A stretch of DNA of 10,717 nucleotides from Aliarcobacter sp. (GCA_017996075.1 JAGOHQ010000018.1:1-10717); one strand, 5' to 3'. Positions 1 through 6,283 are shown, numbered from the stretch's first letter. Notes: a model not told the origin generated them from the letters alone. A program made the numbers and translations.

Positions 1-942
1 GTTGAGCAACTAAAACAAATTGCAGCTTCTATAGATGTTGATATATATTTTGATGATACAGAAAAAAATCCTGTAAAAATTGCAAAAAGTGCGATTGAAA
101 AAGGAAAAAAAGAGCATTATGATGTTGTTTTAATAGATACTGCTGGAAGACTTGCTATTGATGAAGAGCTTATGAATGAGCTAAAAGATATTAAAAATGC
201 AATAAATCCAAATGAGATTTTTTATGTTGCAGATTCATTAACAGGACACGATGCAACTAAAACAGCCATTACATTTAAAGAGAAAATTGGAATAGATGGA
301 GTTATTTTATCAAAATATGATGGTGATACAAAAGGTGGAGTAGCACTTAGTATTGCAAGCCAAGTTCAAGTTCCTTTGAGATTTATTGGTATTGGTGAAA
401 AAATGCCAGATTTGGAAGTTTTTATTCCAGATAGAATAGTTTCAAGACTTTTGGGACTTGGAGATATTGCTGGGCTTGCTGAAAAAACATCAACAATTTT
501 TGATGAGAAAAAAGCAAAAGAAGTTAGTAAAAAAATCAAAAAAGGTGAATTTAACTTTAATGACTTTTTAGAACAACTTCAAATGATGAGTAAATTAGGT
601 AGTTTAAAGTCAATTATTGGAATGATTCCAGGTTTAAGTAGTGCCATGCCTGCTTTAAAAGATATGGATTTTGAAAACTCTGTTGAGATAAAGAGAATTA
701 AAGCTTTAATAGGTTCTATGACTCCAAAAGAGAGAGAAAATCCAGATTTACTAAATCCTAGCAGAAAAAAAAGAATTTCTGCTGGAGCTGGTCTTGGTGA
801 AGTTCAAGTAAATAAGATTTTAAAACAGTTTAAGAGTGCTTCAAAGATGGCAAAACAGCTTTCAAGTAAAGGTGGAATGAAAGGTTTACACAATATGCTC
901 TCTCAAGTTGGAGCAAATGGAATGCCAAAAATTCCAAGATAA
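1..942 (+). CDS. ffh: Signal recognition particle GTPase Ffh, 5'-truncated by window edge
   Basis: Ffh binds 4.5S RNA and signal sequences of nascent membrane proteins and docks with FtsY at the inner membrane. The frame is open from base 1, giving 313 residues of a protein usually near 450, so the N domain and the P-loop lie upstream of the window. An internal ATG at 172 is not the true start, because conserved G-domain sequence precedes it. Visible motifs (numbered from the first codon in the window) are DTAGR at 46-50 (G3), SKYD at 104-107 in the place of TKLD (G4), and GGVALS just after it. The methionine-rich M domain runs from about 185 to the end, with GMIPG near 207-211 and the RNA-binding signature SRKKRISAGAGLGEVQVNKI at about 254-273. 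It heads the rpsP-khpA-rimM cluster, the usual neighbourhood in Campylobacterota. The family call is secure. Confidence 0.97.
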   Translation, partial: VEQLKQIAASIDVDIYFDDTEKNPVKIAKSAIEKGKKEHYDVVLIDTAGRLAIDEELMNELKDIKNAINPNEIFYVADSLTGHDATKTAITFKEKIGIDGVILSKYDGDTKGGVALSIASQVQVPLRFIGIGEKMPDLEVFIPDRIVSRLLGLGDIAGLAEKTSTIFDEKKAKEVSKKIKKGEFNFNDFLEQLQMMSKLGSLKSIIGMIPGLSSAMPALKDMDFENSVEIKRIKALIGSMTPKERENPDLLNPSRKKRISAGAGLGEVQVNKILKQFKSASKMAKQLSSKGGMKGLHNMLSQVGANGMPKIPR

Positions 943-952
943 TTTTAAATAA

Positions 953-999
953 ATAGTGTTGAGCTATAAACTTTTTTGGAGTTTAAAGCTCAATACTAT
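953..999 (+). promoter_or_regulatory. Long hairpin in the ffh-rpsP gap
   Basis: The gap between ffh and rpsP holds a nearly complete inverted repeat. Bases 953-965 pair with 987-999 (13 pairs, one of them G-U). After one A-A mismatch (966/986), bases 967-974 pair with 978-985, the last two as G-U, leaving a UUU loop. No T-run follows on the + strand; the next bases are A-rich, with AAGGA (1009-1013) as the rpsP ribosome binding site. It is therefore not a typical intrinsic terminator. It could be an mRNA processing or stabilising element, or a site for control of S16 synthesis. The structure is seen directly; the function is inferred. Confidence 0.7.
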
Positions 1000-1019
1000 A
1001 AATAAAAAAAGGATAAAAC

Positions 1020-1247
1020 ATGACAGTGATTAGATTAACAAGAATGGGAAGAAATAAAAAACCATTTTATAGAATAGTTGTAACAGACTCAAGAAAAAGA
1101 AGAGATTCAGGTTGGATTGAATCAATTGGTTATTTTAACCCAGTTGTAGAGCCTCAAGTTCTTAAAATTGATGAAGAGAGATATAACTATTGGTTAAGTG
1201 TTGGTGCAAAACCATCAGAAAAAGTTAAAAAACTAGCTTCAAGATAA
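1020..1247 (+). CDS. rpsP: 30S ribosomal protein S16
   Basis: S16 is a small-subunit protein that binds 16S rRNA in the body of the 30S particle and helps its assembly. The 75-residue protein starts with the family signature [20 protein letters not shown] and continues through the conserved stretch [14 protein letters not shown] at about 28-41. The tail [11 protein letters not shown] at about 62-72 is also typical. The length fits the short bacterial S16 class. An AAGGA Shine-Dalgarno sequence six bases before the ATG supports the start. It lies 77 bases after ffh, separated by a strong hairpin, and 14 bases before khpA, so it is likely co-transcribed with khpA and rimM. Confidence 0.98.
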   Translation: MTVIRLTRMGRNKKPFYRIVVTDSRKRRDSGWIESIGYFNPVVEPQVLKIDEERYNYWLSVGAKPSEKVKKLASR

Positions 1248-1259
1248 TAGTTTAAACTA
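1248..1259. repeat. Perfect 12-base palindrome filling the rpsP-khpA gap
   Basis: TAGTTTAAACTA reads identically on both strands and occupies 12 of the 14 bases between the rpsP stop and the khpA start. It leaves no room for a recognisable Shine-Dalgarno sequence, so khpA may depend on translational coupling to rpsP. In such A+T-rich DNA a short palindrome can arise by chance. Confidence 0.5.
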
Positions 1260-1261
1260 AA

Positions 1262-1501
1262 ATGATAATAAATTTTATAGAAAACTATGCAAAACTAGTT
1301 GTTGCAGTTCCAGAGGATATTGTTGTAACAAAAGAGCAAATAGATGAAAATTTTATTGAAATTACAATAAGTGTAAATAGTGTTGATATAGGAAAACTTA
1401 TTGGAAAAAATGGAAATATGATAAATGCTCTAAAAACAATTGCAAATGGTTGCAAAGCAAAAGATGGAATATCTTATAAAATACAAGTAGTTACAAAATA
1501 G
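1262..1501 (+). CDS. khpA: KH-domain RNA-binding protein KhpA (YlqC family)
   Basis: This 79-residue protein is a single KH domain. The hallmark GxxG loop is GKNG at 48-51 in the context VDIGKLIGKNGNMINALKTI (41-60), which forms the RNA-backbone-binding helix-turn-helix core. The opening FIENYAKLVVAVPEDI (5-20) matches the usual N-terminus of the YlqC/KhpA family, which supports this start. In firmicutes KhpA partners with KhpB and affects cell elongation and small-RNA networks; its role in Campylobacterota is less clear. It sits between rpsP and rimM as in many bacteria. No clear ribosome binding site precedes it, and its stop codon abuts the rimM ATG, so translation of the cluster is probably coupled. 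Confidence 0.93.
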   Translation: MIINFIENYAKLVVAVPEDIVVTKEQIDENFIEITISVNSVDIGKLIGKNGNMINALKTIANGCKAKDGISYKIQVVTK

Positions 1502-2029
1502 ATGAATAAAGTTTATGTTGCAAAATTAGGAAAAGCAGTTGGTTTACAAGGTCATTTAAGACTTTTTATAGACTCTGATTTTCCTATGCAGTTTAAAAAA
1601 GGTGCTGTTTTTACAACAAATAGAAATTTGACTTTGACAATTTTGGAGTATAATCCAAATAAAGAGTTGGTTTTATTCGAAAACTATTTAGATGTAGATT
1701 TAGCAAGAAAACTTACAAATAGTGAACTTTTTACTACACAAGAAGCTACTAAAGAGTTTTGTGTATTAAAAGAAAATGAATTTTTTTGGTTTGATTTAAT
1801 CTCTTGTGAGATTTTTGAAAATGAATTACTTTTGGGAAAAGTAAAAGATATTCATAGATACCCATTAAATGACTATTTAGAAGTTCAAACTTCTAGTGAG
1901 CTTGTATCAAAAGAACTTCCAAAAGTATTCTTAATACCGCATATTTTTGATAAGTTTATAGAAAAAGTAGATATAGAAAACAAAAAAATATTTGTAAAAA
2001 ATGCTTTTGATATTTTAGAAAACTCTTAG
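1502..2029 (+). CDS. rimM: 16S rRNA processing factor RimM
   Basis: RimM assists maturation of the 30S head domain and binds ribosomal protein S19. The 175 residues show the two expected domains. The N-terminal barrel, about 1-85, carries VAKLGKAVGLQGHLRLF at 6-22, the equivalent of the family's GxIxxxxGxxGxxxV motif. A PRC-barrel domain of about 90-172 begins with EFFWFDLISCEIF (93-105) and includes LGKVKDIHRYPLNDYLEV (111-128) and LIPHIFDKFI near 144-153. Length is typical. Its ATG follows directly on the khpA stop with no gap. Its TAG overlaps the end of a convergent gene by four bases (2026-2029). trmD, the common next gene, is not present downstream. Confidence 0.95.
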   Translation: MNKVYVAKLGKAVGLQGHLRLFIDSDFPMQFKKGAVFTTNRNLTLTILEYNPNKELVLFENYLDVDLARKLTNSELFTTQEATKEFCVLKENEFFWFDLISCEIFENELLLGKVKDIHRYPLNDYLEVQTSSELVSKELPKVFLIPHIFDKFIEKVDIENKKIFVKNAFDILENS

Positions 2030-2928
2030 TAGTTACATCTTTTATCAAACTCTTCTTTTGTCATCTCCAAAGAGTAAGCCTCTTTAAAACCATTTTTAAT
2101 TAATTTTGAGAGTAAGTCATCTCTTAGGCTATCTTCTAAAAATGGGCCATAATACAACTCAATTATATTTTCATCATCTCTGCAAAGTAATATATTTGCA
2201 TTTATATCAACTACTTTATCAAAATACTTTTTATTTAAATCACCTTTTATTTTTGCAACATTTATAAGTTTTACAAAAGTTAAAGACTCTGCTGTTGTTT
2301 TAGTAGGCTCTTCTATATTCTTTTTTGTTTGAGTTTCGTCGTTTGTTGTTAGTGCTTCAGTTTTTTTAGGAACTACTTCTTCTTTTGTTTCTTGTTTTAC
2401 CTCTTGGCTTTTTAATACTTCTTCTTTTTTATTTTCTTCTGTATTTGTAATTTCAGCAGGAGTTGTAGCAATTTCTTCTTTATTCTCTTCTTTGTTTTTT
2501 AAATTATTTACAAGATTTAAAACAGGAGATAGCTTTTTCTCCTCTTCAAGAATTTTTTGCTCTTTCTCTTTTTGATAGATCATATTTTTATTTGTTAGTA
2601 GTTCTAGTTGTTCATTTAACTTTTCAGGTTCTAGCTTGTTGAAATCAAATTTTGTCTCTTTAATTTCTGGCTCAGGAGGAATATTTTCAGTATTATTTTC
2701 ATTTTCTTTAGCTGTTTGTTCAATAGCAGGTGCAGATTCTGTAGATTCTTTTGGCTCTTCACTTTTCAAAATAAATACAAGTGCTAAGATTATTAAAAAA
2801 AGTAGTAAAATACCAATAGTAATAAATAGAATTTTTTTTATAAGAATAGTTTTATTTTTTTTATCCTCTTCTATTTCCTCGGGATTTTCACTTACTTTAG
2901 CTTCCGGATTTGTATTAGCTGTTTCCAT
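2026..2928 (-). CDS. Bitopic membrane protein with disordered linker and SPOR-like C-terminal domain
   Basis: I do not recognise a named family for the whole protein (300 residues). Residues 1-27 are short and acidic, then come lysines (23, 24, 26, 31, 32) and one hydrophobic segment at about 33-54, predicting an N-in, C-out membrane anchor. Residues 56-214 are K/E/T/P-rich low complexity with a probable helix near 95-145. A compact domain at about 216-290 resembles the second half of a SPOR fold: IIELYYGPFLEDSLRDDLLS (255-274) followed by KLIKNGFKEAY. This architecture recalls FtsN/DedD-type peptidoglycan-binding proteins. Two cysteines only, C249 and C298, could form a periplasmic disulfide. 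It overlaps the upstream coiled-coil gene by 14 bases and lies in a unit led by flgG, so a flagellar or envelope role is possible but unproven. Confidence 0.8.
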   Translation of the reverse strand: METANTNPEAKVSENPEEIEEDKKNKTILIKKILFITIGILLLFLIILALVFILKSEEPKESTESAPAIEQTAKENENNTENIPPEPEIKETKFDFNKLEPEKLNEQLELLTNKNMIYQKEKEQKILEEEKKLSPVLNLVNNLKNKEENKEEIATTPAEITNTEENKKEEVLKSQEVKQETKEEVVPKKTEALTTNDETQTKKNIEEPTKTTAESLTFVKLINVAKIKGDLNKKYFDKVVDINANILLCRDDENIIELYYGPFLEDSLRDDLLSKLIKNGFKEAYSLEMTKEEFDKRCNY

Positions 2929-3301
2929 TTTTCTCTTCTTCTAATTTTTTCTCTTTTTGTTTTTCATAATATCTTTGTCTATACTCTTTTAACTGCTCTT
3001 TTTTTCTCTCTCTATACTCTTTATCGTATTCTAGTCTTTTTTCTTTATTTTGCTCATAGTAATCTCTTTTTAGAATCTGATACTCTTCTACTTTCTTCTT
3101 AATTGTCTCTTGTCTACTATCCATATAGAGTCTTTGACTCTTTACTATCTCTTGCATTTTTTTTAAAAAGCCATCATCTTTTAATTCATCTTCATAATCT
3201 ATCTCTTTTTTTATTTTACTTTTTAGATAGTAGGCTCTTTTTTTCTCTTTATGTTTTGAGAAGTTTTTTTCTCTTAATTTTTTTAACTCTTCTAAATTCA
3301 T
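2915..3301 (-). CDS. Highly charged coiled-coil protein of unknown function
   Basis: The protein has 128 residues dominated by K, E, R and Y, with no signal peptide or membrane segment. Almost all of it should be helical, with coiled coil most likely at about 55-124. Stretches such as YYEQNKEKRLEYDKEYRERK (81-100) and YRQRYYEKQKEKK (108-120) look like imperfect repeats of a Y/K/E-rich unit. It starts 19 bases after flgG on the same strand without an obvious Shine-Dalgarno sequence. Its end overlaps the start of the SPOR-like membrane protein by 14 bases in another frame, suggesting tightly coupled expression. Charge, helicity and length would also suit a FliJ- or FlgN-like export chaperone, but I see no sequence signature for either. 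Confidence 0.7.
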   Translation of the reverse strand: MNLEELKKLREKNFSKHKEKKRAYYLKSKIKKEIDYEDELKDDGFLKKMQEIVKSQRLYMDSRQETIKKKVEEYQILKRDYYEQNKEKRLEYDKEYRERKKEQLKEYRQRYYEKQKEKKLEEEKNGNS

Positions 3302-3320
3302 AATTTACTAAAAACTATAA

Positions 3321-4109
3321 TTAATTTTTTAACCTATTTACAGTGTCAAGCATACTATCAGCTGTTGTAATTGCTTTTGAGTTTGCTTCATATGCTCTTT
3401 GTGCTGTAATTAAATCAACCATCTCATTTACAAGCTTAACATTTGAGCTTTCAACCGTACCTTGTCTTAATCCTCCAAACTGCTCTGTAGTTGGATCTCC
3501 TTCAACAACATCACCACTAGCATCTGTTTGCATAAATAAAGAGTCACCTAAAGGTGCTAATCCAGCTGGATTTATAAAATCTGCTAAAATAATCTGACCT
3601 AAATCTATTGTATCCCCAGTTTGTGGATCTCTTGCTGTTACAAATCCATCATTTCCTATACTTAAATCTTTTGCATTTTGCGGAACAACTATTTGAGGCT
3701 CAAGGGCATATCCATTTCCATTTACAATAGTTCCTTCAGCATCAAGCTTAAAGTTACCATTTCTACTATACGCTATTTCACCACTTGGAAGTGTAATTTG
3801 AAAAAATCCTTTACCTACAATTGCAATATCAAGAGGATTACCAGTTGGTTTTAAATCACCTTGTGTAAAGTTTTTTTGAATATTTGCAAGCCTCACTCCA
3901 AGACCAACATCAATTCCTGTTGGGTTTCTAGTATCTTGTGTAGTTTGCCCAGCTGTGTAGTTTAAAGTTTCATAAATTAAATCCTGAAATTCTGCTCTAT
4001 CTTGTTTAAATCCAGTTGTATTAACATTTGCAATATTGTGCGAAGTTACATCAATTTGGTTTTGCATCGCATTCATTCCAGTTGCTGCTGTATAAAGTCC
4101 TCTAATCAT
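3321..4109 (-). CDS. flgG: Flagellar distal rod protein FlgG
   Basis: FlgG forms the distal rod of the flagellar basal body, crossing the periplasm between the proximal rod and the hook. The 262 residues match the usual length. The N-terminal rod signature is MIRGLYTAATGMNAMQNQID (1-20) with SHNIANVNTTGFKQ (23-36). The middle has LKPTGNPLDIAIVGKGFFQI (86-105) and AYSRNGNF. The C-terminal helix has LRQGTVESSNVKLVNEMVDL (214-233) followed by ITAQRAYEANSKAI. It is exported by the flagellar type III system and so lacks a Sec signal. AAGGAGA seven bases upstream on the minus strand (4116-4122) supports the start. It heads a minus-strand unit with two unknown genes and is divergent from cheY. Confidence 0.97.
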   Translation of the reverse strand: MIRGLYTAATGMNAMQNQIDVTSHNIANVNTTGFKQDRAEFQDLIYETLNYTAGQTTQDTRNPTGIDVGLGVRLANIQKNFTQGDLKPTGNPLDIAIVGKGFFQITLPSGEIAYSRNGNFKLDAEGTIVNGNGYALEPQIVVPQNAKDLSIGNDGFVTARDPQTGDTIDLGQIILADFINPAGLAPLGDSLFMQTDASGDVVEGDPTTEQFGGLRQGTVESSNVKLVNEMVDLITAQRAYEANSKAITTADSMLDTVNRLKN

Positions 4110-4115
4110 AAGAAA

Positions 4116-4122
4116 TCTCCTT
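4116..4122 (-). promoter_or_regulatory. flgG ribosome binding site
   Basis: On the minus strand this reads AAGGAGA, a near-complete Shine-Dalgarno sequence six bases before the flgG ATG. It is the strongest one in the window, which suggests efficient FlgG translation. Confidence 0.85.
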
Positions 4123-4137
4123 TATCAATAATCATAT

Positions 4138-4143
4138 ATTATA
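4138..4143 (-). promoter_or_regulatory. Candidate sigma-70-type -10 box for flgG
   Basis: The minus strand reads TATAAT here, about 28 bases before the flgG start codon. No convincing -35 hexamer lies upstream, only A/T-rich DNA, which is common for housekeeping promoters of Campylobacterota. A+T richness makes chance matches likely, so this is tentative. Confidence 0.45.
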
Positions 4144-4220
4144 TTTTAAGATGGATTAATTTTAGATAAATCACAATTCTATAAAATCTAATTTTAAGTA
4201 AAAATTTAAAACAAATTAAA

Positions 4221-4226
4221 TATAAT
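4221..4226 (+). promoter_or_regulatory. Candidate sigma-70-type -10 box for the cheY operon
   Basis: A perfect TATAAT lies 40 bases before the cheY ATG, in the only sizeable non-coding gap upstream of this nine-gene run. That would give a leader of roughly 33-35 bases containing the AGAGGGA ribosome binding site. No clear -35 element is seen; runs of A and T upstream fit the promoter style of Campylobacterota. The position relative to the operon makes this the best promoter candidate in the window. Confidence 0.5.
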
Positions 4227-4266
4227 GCATACTTTATTTGAATAATTTTAATACAAAGAGGGAAAA

Positions 4267-4638
4267 ATGAGAATTCTAATAGTTGATGATAGTTCAACAA
4301 TGAGAAGAATTATTGGTAATGTTGTTATGCAATTAGGATTTAGTAAAGAGAGTTTTGATGAAGCTGAAGATGGATTAAAAGCTTGGAAACTTCTTACAGA
4401 AGGGCATTACGATATTATTTTAACAGACTGGAACATGCCAAATATGAATGGTTTAGAACTTGTTAAAAAAGTAAGAAGTGAAGGGACACATCAAAAAACA
4501 CCTATTATCATGATTACAACTGAAGGTGGTAAAGGAGAGGTTATAATAGCTTTAAAAGCAGGAGTTAATAACTATATTGTAAAACCTTTTAATGCAGAAG
4601 TTTTAAAAGAGAAACTAGATGGCGTTATTAAAAAATAG
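4267..4638 (+). CDS. cheY: Chemotaxis response regulator CheY
   Basis: CheY is phosphorylated by CheA and, as CheY-P, binds the flagellar switch to change rotation. The 123 residues are a single receiver domain with no output domain. The acidic pair is D7-D8, the phosphoacceptor is D54 (ILTDWNMP, 51-58), the switch threonine is T84 (IMITTEGG), the switch aromatic is Y103, and the invariant lysine is K106 in VKPF. All match E. coli CheY positions after allowing for the shorter N-terminus. An AGAGGGA ribosome binding site supports the start. It is followed 16 bases later by cheZ, placing the regulator next to its phosphatase at the head of a basal-body operon. Confidence 0.96.
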   Translation: MRILIVDDSSTMRRIIGNVVMQLGFSKESFDEAEDGLKAWKLLTEGHYDIILTDWNMPNMNGLELVKKVRSEGTHQKTPIIMITTEGGKGEVIIALKAGVNNYIVKPFNAEVLKEKLDGVIKK

Positions 4639-4654
4639 ATAAAAAAGGTTTATT

Positions 4655-5554
4655 ATGAGTATGAGTCAAGAAGATATTGAAGCCTTAATGAACGGTTTGG
4701 ATATGCCAGCTCAAGATAGTGTTGAAACTATTAAAGAAGAGCCTATTCCTGAAGAAAAAGTAAATACAGAAGAGATAGAAGCGCTTTTATCTCAAGTAGA
4801 AAAAAACGAGGATAAAGATAGCCTTGTTTCACCAGCTAGTGAGAAAAAAATAAGTGAAATAGGAGATCTATTAAATGATATTGAAGATGATGATGATTTA
4901 ATAGATGATATTATTTTAGAAAATCATTCTCCTGTAGCAACACCAGTTCAAGAAACTGTTACAAAATCTAGTAAATCAGATGATGATATTGTAAAAGAGT
5001 GGTCATCTTCAAAAATAAGTGAAGGTGTATTTCCTTTTCCAGCTGAAAATGACACAAAAGTTGTAAGTCAACTCAGCCAAGTAGCAAATGATTCAGAAGA
5101 GAAAGTTTCACAAATTTTCGATGTATTAAGTTTGACTTTGGATAACAATAGTGACATGAGAAAAAGAGTAAAAGAGTATGAAGAGTTTGTTTTATCTCAA
5201 AATAAACTTTTAAGTTCTTTGAGTAATAAATTTCCAAAAATAGAGTTATTTAAGCAACAGCTAGAAAAAGTAAAAAGTTTTGAAAGTTCATTAAAAGATT
5301 TAAAAACTTCGATAGATGAAGAGGATATGCATATTTTCCAAGGAATGGAGCTTATGCAATTTAATGATATAAATAGACAAAAAATCGAAAGAGTTATGTC
5401 TGTTATTAGAAAACTATCTATTTATCTAAATAATCTTTTTGAAGATGATAATCCAAGAGAACTTCCAATGGCTAAACATATTCATGGAGATCAAGATACG
5501 CAAGATTTAGTAGGCGATGATTTAGATAAGCTTATAGCTGAATTTAACAAGTAA
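4655..5554 (+). CDS. cheZ: Divergent CheZ-type CheY-P phosphatase
   Basis: CheZ dephosphorylates CheY-P. Overall similarity to the enterobacterial protein is low, but the catalytic helix is recognisable: MELMQFNDINRQKIERVM (231-248) has D238 and Q242 with the same spacing as the E. coli pair D143/Q147. A long helical hairpin should span about 136-260. The last residues, GDDLDKLIAEF (287-297), resemble the C-terminal CheY-binding helix of CheZ. The N-terminus MSMSQEDIEALMNG is almost a FliM/FliN N-terminal peptide, and similar acidic motifs recur at 37-47 and 67-75. Residues 20-130 are acidic and probably disordered, with a D-rich run at 75-85. At 299 residues it is longer than the E. coli protein (214). 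Its location directly after cheY supports the call. This matches the remote CheZ type known in Helicobacter and Campylobacter. Confidence 0.88.
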   Translation: MSMSQEDIEALMNGLDMPAQDSVETIKEEPIPEEKVNTEEIEALLSQVEKNEDKDSLVSPASEKKISEIGDLLNDIEDDDDLIDDIILENHSPVATPVQETVTKSSKSDDDIVKEWSSSKISEGVFPFPAENDTKVVSQLSQVANDSEEKVSQIFDVLSLTLDNNSDMRKRVKEYEEFVLSQNKLLSSLSNKFPKIELFKQQLEKVKSFESSLKDLKTSIDEEDMHIFQGMELMQFNDINRQKIERVMSVIRKLSIYLNNLFEDDNPRELPMAKHIHGDQDTQDLVGDDLDKLIAEFNK

Positions 5555-5563
5555 GGAAATAAA

Positions 5564-6283
5564 ATGAACCAAGGTGTTTATCCACTAACAGCTTCAATGG
5601 TAAATCAAATAAATAGACTTGATCAAATAAGTAATAACCTTGCTAATGCAGATACTTTTGGTTTTAAACAAGAGGGAACTTCTGAAACTACATTTAACTG
5701 GTATTTACAAAGAATGCAAGAGGAGCAACAAAATCCATTTGTTGAATCTATAACAATAAACAATATTCCAAAAATTGATACAAGATACACAGACCCTTTG
5801 ATGGGACCTATGAAAATGACTGGAAACCCTCTTGATTTTGCTTTAAATGCACCAGATACTTTTTTTAAAATCCAAAATGAAAATGGTGATATAGTATATA
5901 CAAGAGATGGTGCTTTTAAAAATTTAGATGGATTTTTAGTAGATGGAAATGGGAACAATGTTCTAAATGCAGATAATGAAGCTATAGTTGTGGAAGATGG
6001 CTTTGAGTTACAAATTGGAGTTGCTAAAACATCTTTTAAAAATCTTGAAAAAATAGGGGATAATACTTACAAAGCTTTGGTGTTAGACGATGTTGAAAAT
6101 TTTGAAAACAATGATAATAGGATTTTAAATGGAACAGTTGAGCAATCAAATGTAAATAGAGTAAGTACTATGGTTGAGCTAATAGATGCTCATAGAAGAT
6201 TTGATCAATCTCAAAGGGCAATTAAAACAATAGATGAGTTAAACGCTGGTTTAATAGAGAAAATTGGAGGAAATACTAGATAA
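5564..6283 (+). CDS. flgF: Flagellar proximal rod protein FlgF
   Basis: FlgF is a proximal-rod subunit exported through the flagellar apparatus. The 239-residue protein has the rod-family N-terminal signature LDQISNNLANADTFGFKQ (19-36), a central MTGNPLDFALNAPDTFFKIQ (85-104), the YTRDGAFKN element (112-120), and the C-terminal helix NGTVEQSNVNRVSTMVEL (189-206) ending in DAHRRFDQSQRAIKTIDELN. It is shorter and more divergent than the FlgG encoded on the other strand, which fits FlgF; Campylobacter annotations sometimes call this protein FlgG2. An AAGGA ribosome binding site precedes the ATG. It follows cheZ by nine bases and its TAA overlaps the flgB ATG by one base. Confidence 0.87.
   Translation: MNQGVYPLTASMVNQINRLDQISNNLANADTFGFKQEGTSETTFNWYLQRMQEEQQNPFVESITINNIPKIDTRYTDPLMGPMKMTGNPLDFALNAPDTFFKIQNENGDIVYTRDGAFKNLDGFLVDGNGNNVLNADNEAIVVEDGFELQIGVAKTSFKNLEKIGDNTYKALVLDDVENFENNDNRILNGTVEQSNVNRVSTMVELIDAHRRFDQSQRAIKTIDELNAGLIEKIGGNTR

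Noticed and set aside
953..1010. Reading the ffh-rpsP hairpin as a Rho-independent terminator of ffh
   Set aside because: The stem is long but A/U-rich and is followed by A-rich sequence, not a T-run, so the defining feature is missing on the + strand.
2636..2944. Open frame on the + strand opposite the SPOR-like membrane protein
   Set aside because: It is the antisense of a K/E-rich coding region, which yields hydrophobic S/F/L-rich shadow frames; no ribosome binding site or family motif.
3103..3303. Open + strand frame opposite the coiled-coil gene, apparently rich in L, F and S and membrane-like
   Set aside because: Hydrophobicity is a by-product of reading lysine- and glutamate-rich codons in reverse; no supporting signals.
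4153..4168. TGGATTAATTTTAGA as a sigma-54 site for cheY
   Set aside because: Only the first GG matches; the obligatory GC of the -12 element is absent and the distance to the gene is over 100 bases.
4655..4700. Calling the gene after cheY fliM, fliN or fliY because of its N-terminal EIDALL-like peptide
   Set aside because: No CheC-like or SpoA domain follows; the C-terminal half is helical and carries the CheZ catalytic D and Q at the right spacing.
5623..5958. Minus-strand open frame within flgF (similar ones lie within fliF, fliG and fliH)
   Set aside because: Each lies wholly inside a well-supported flagellar gene, shows no known domain and has no promoter or ribosome binding site.
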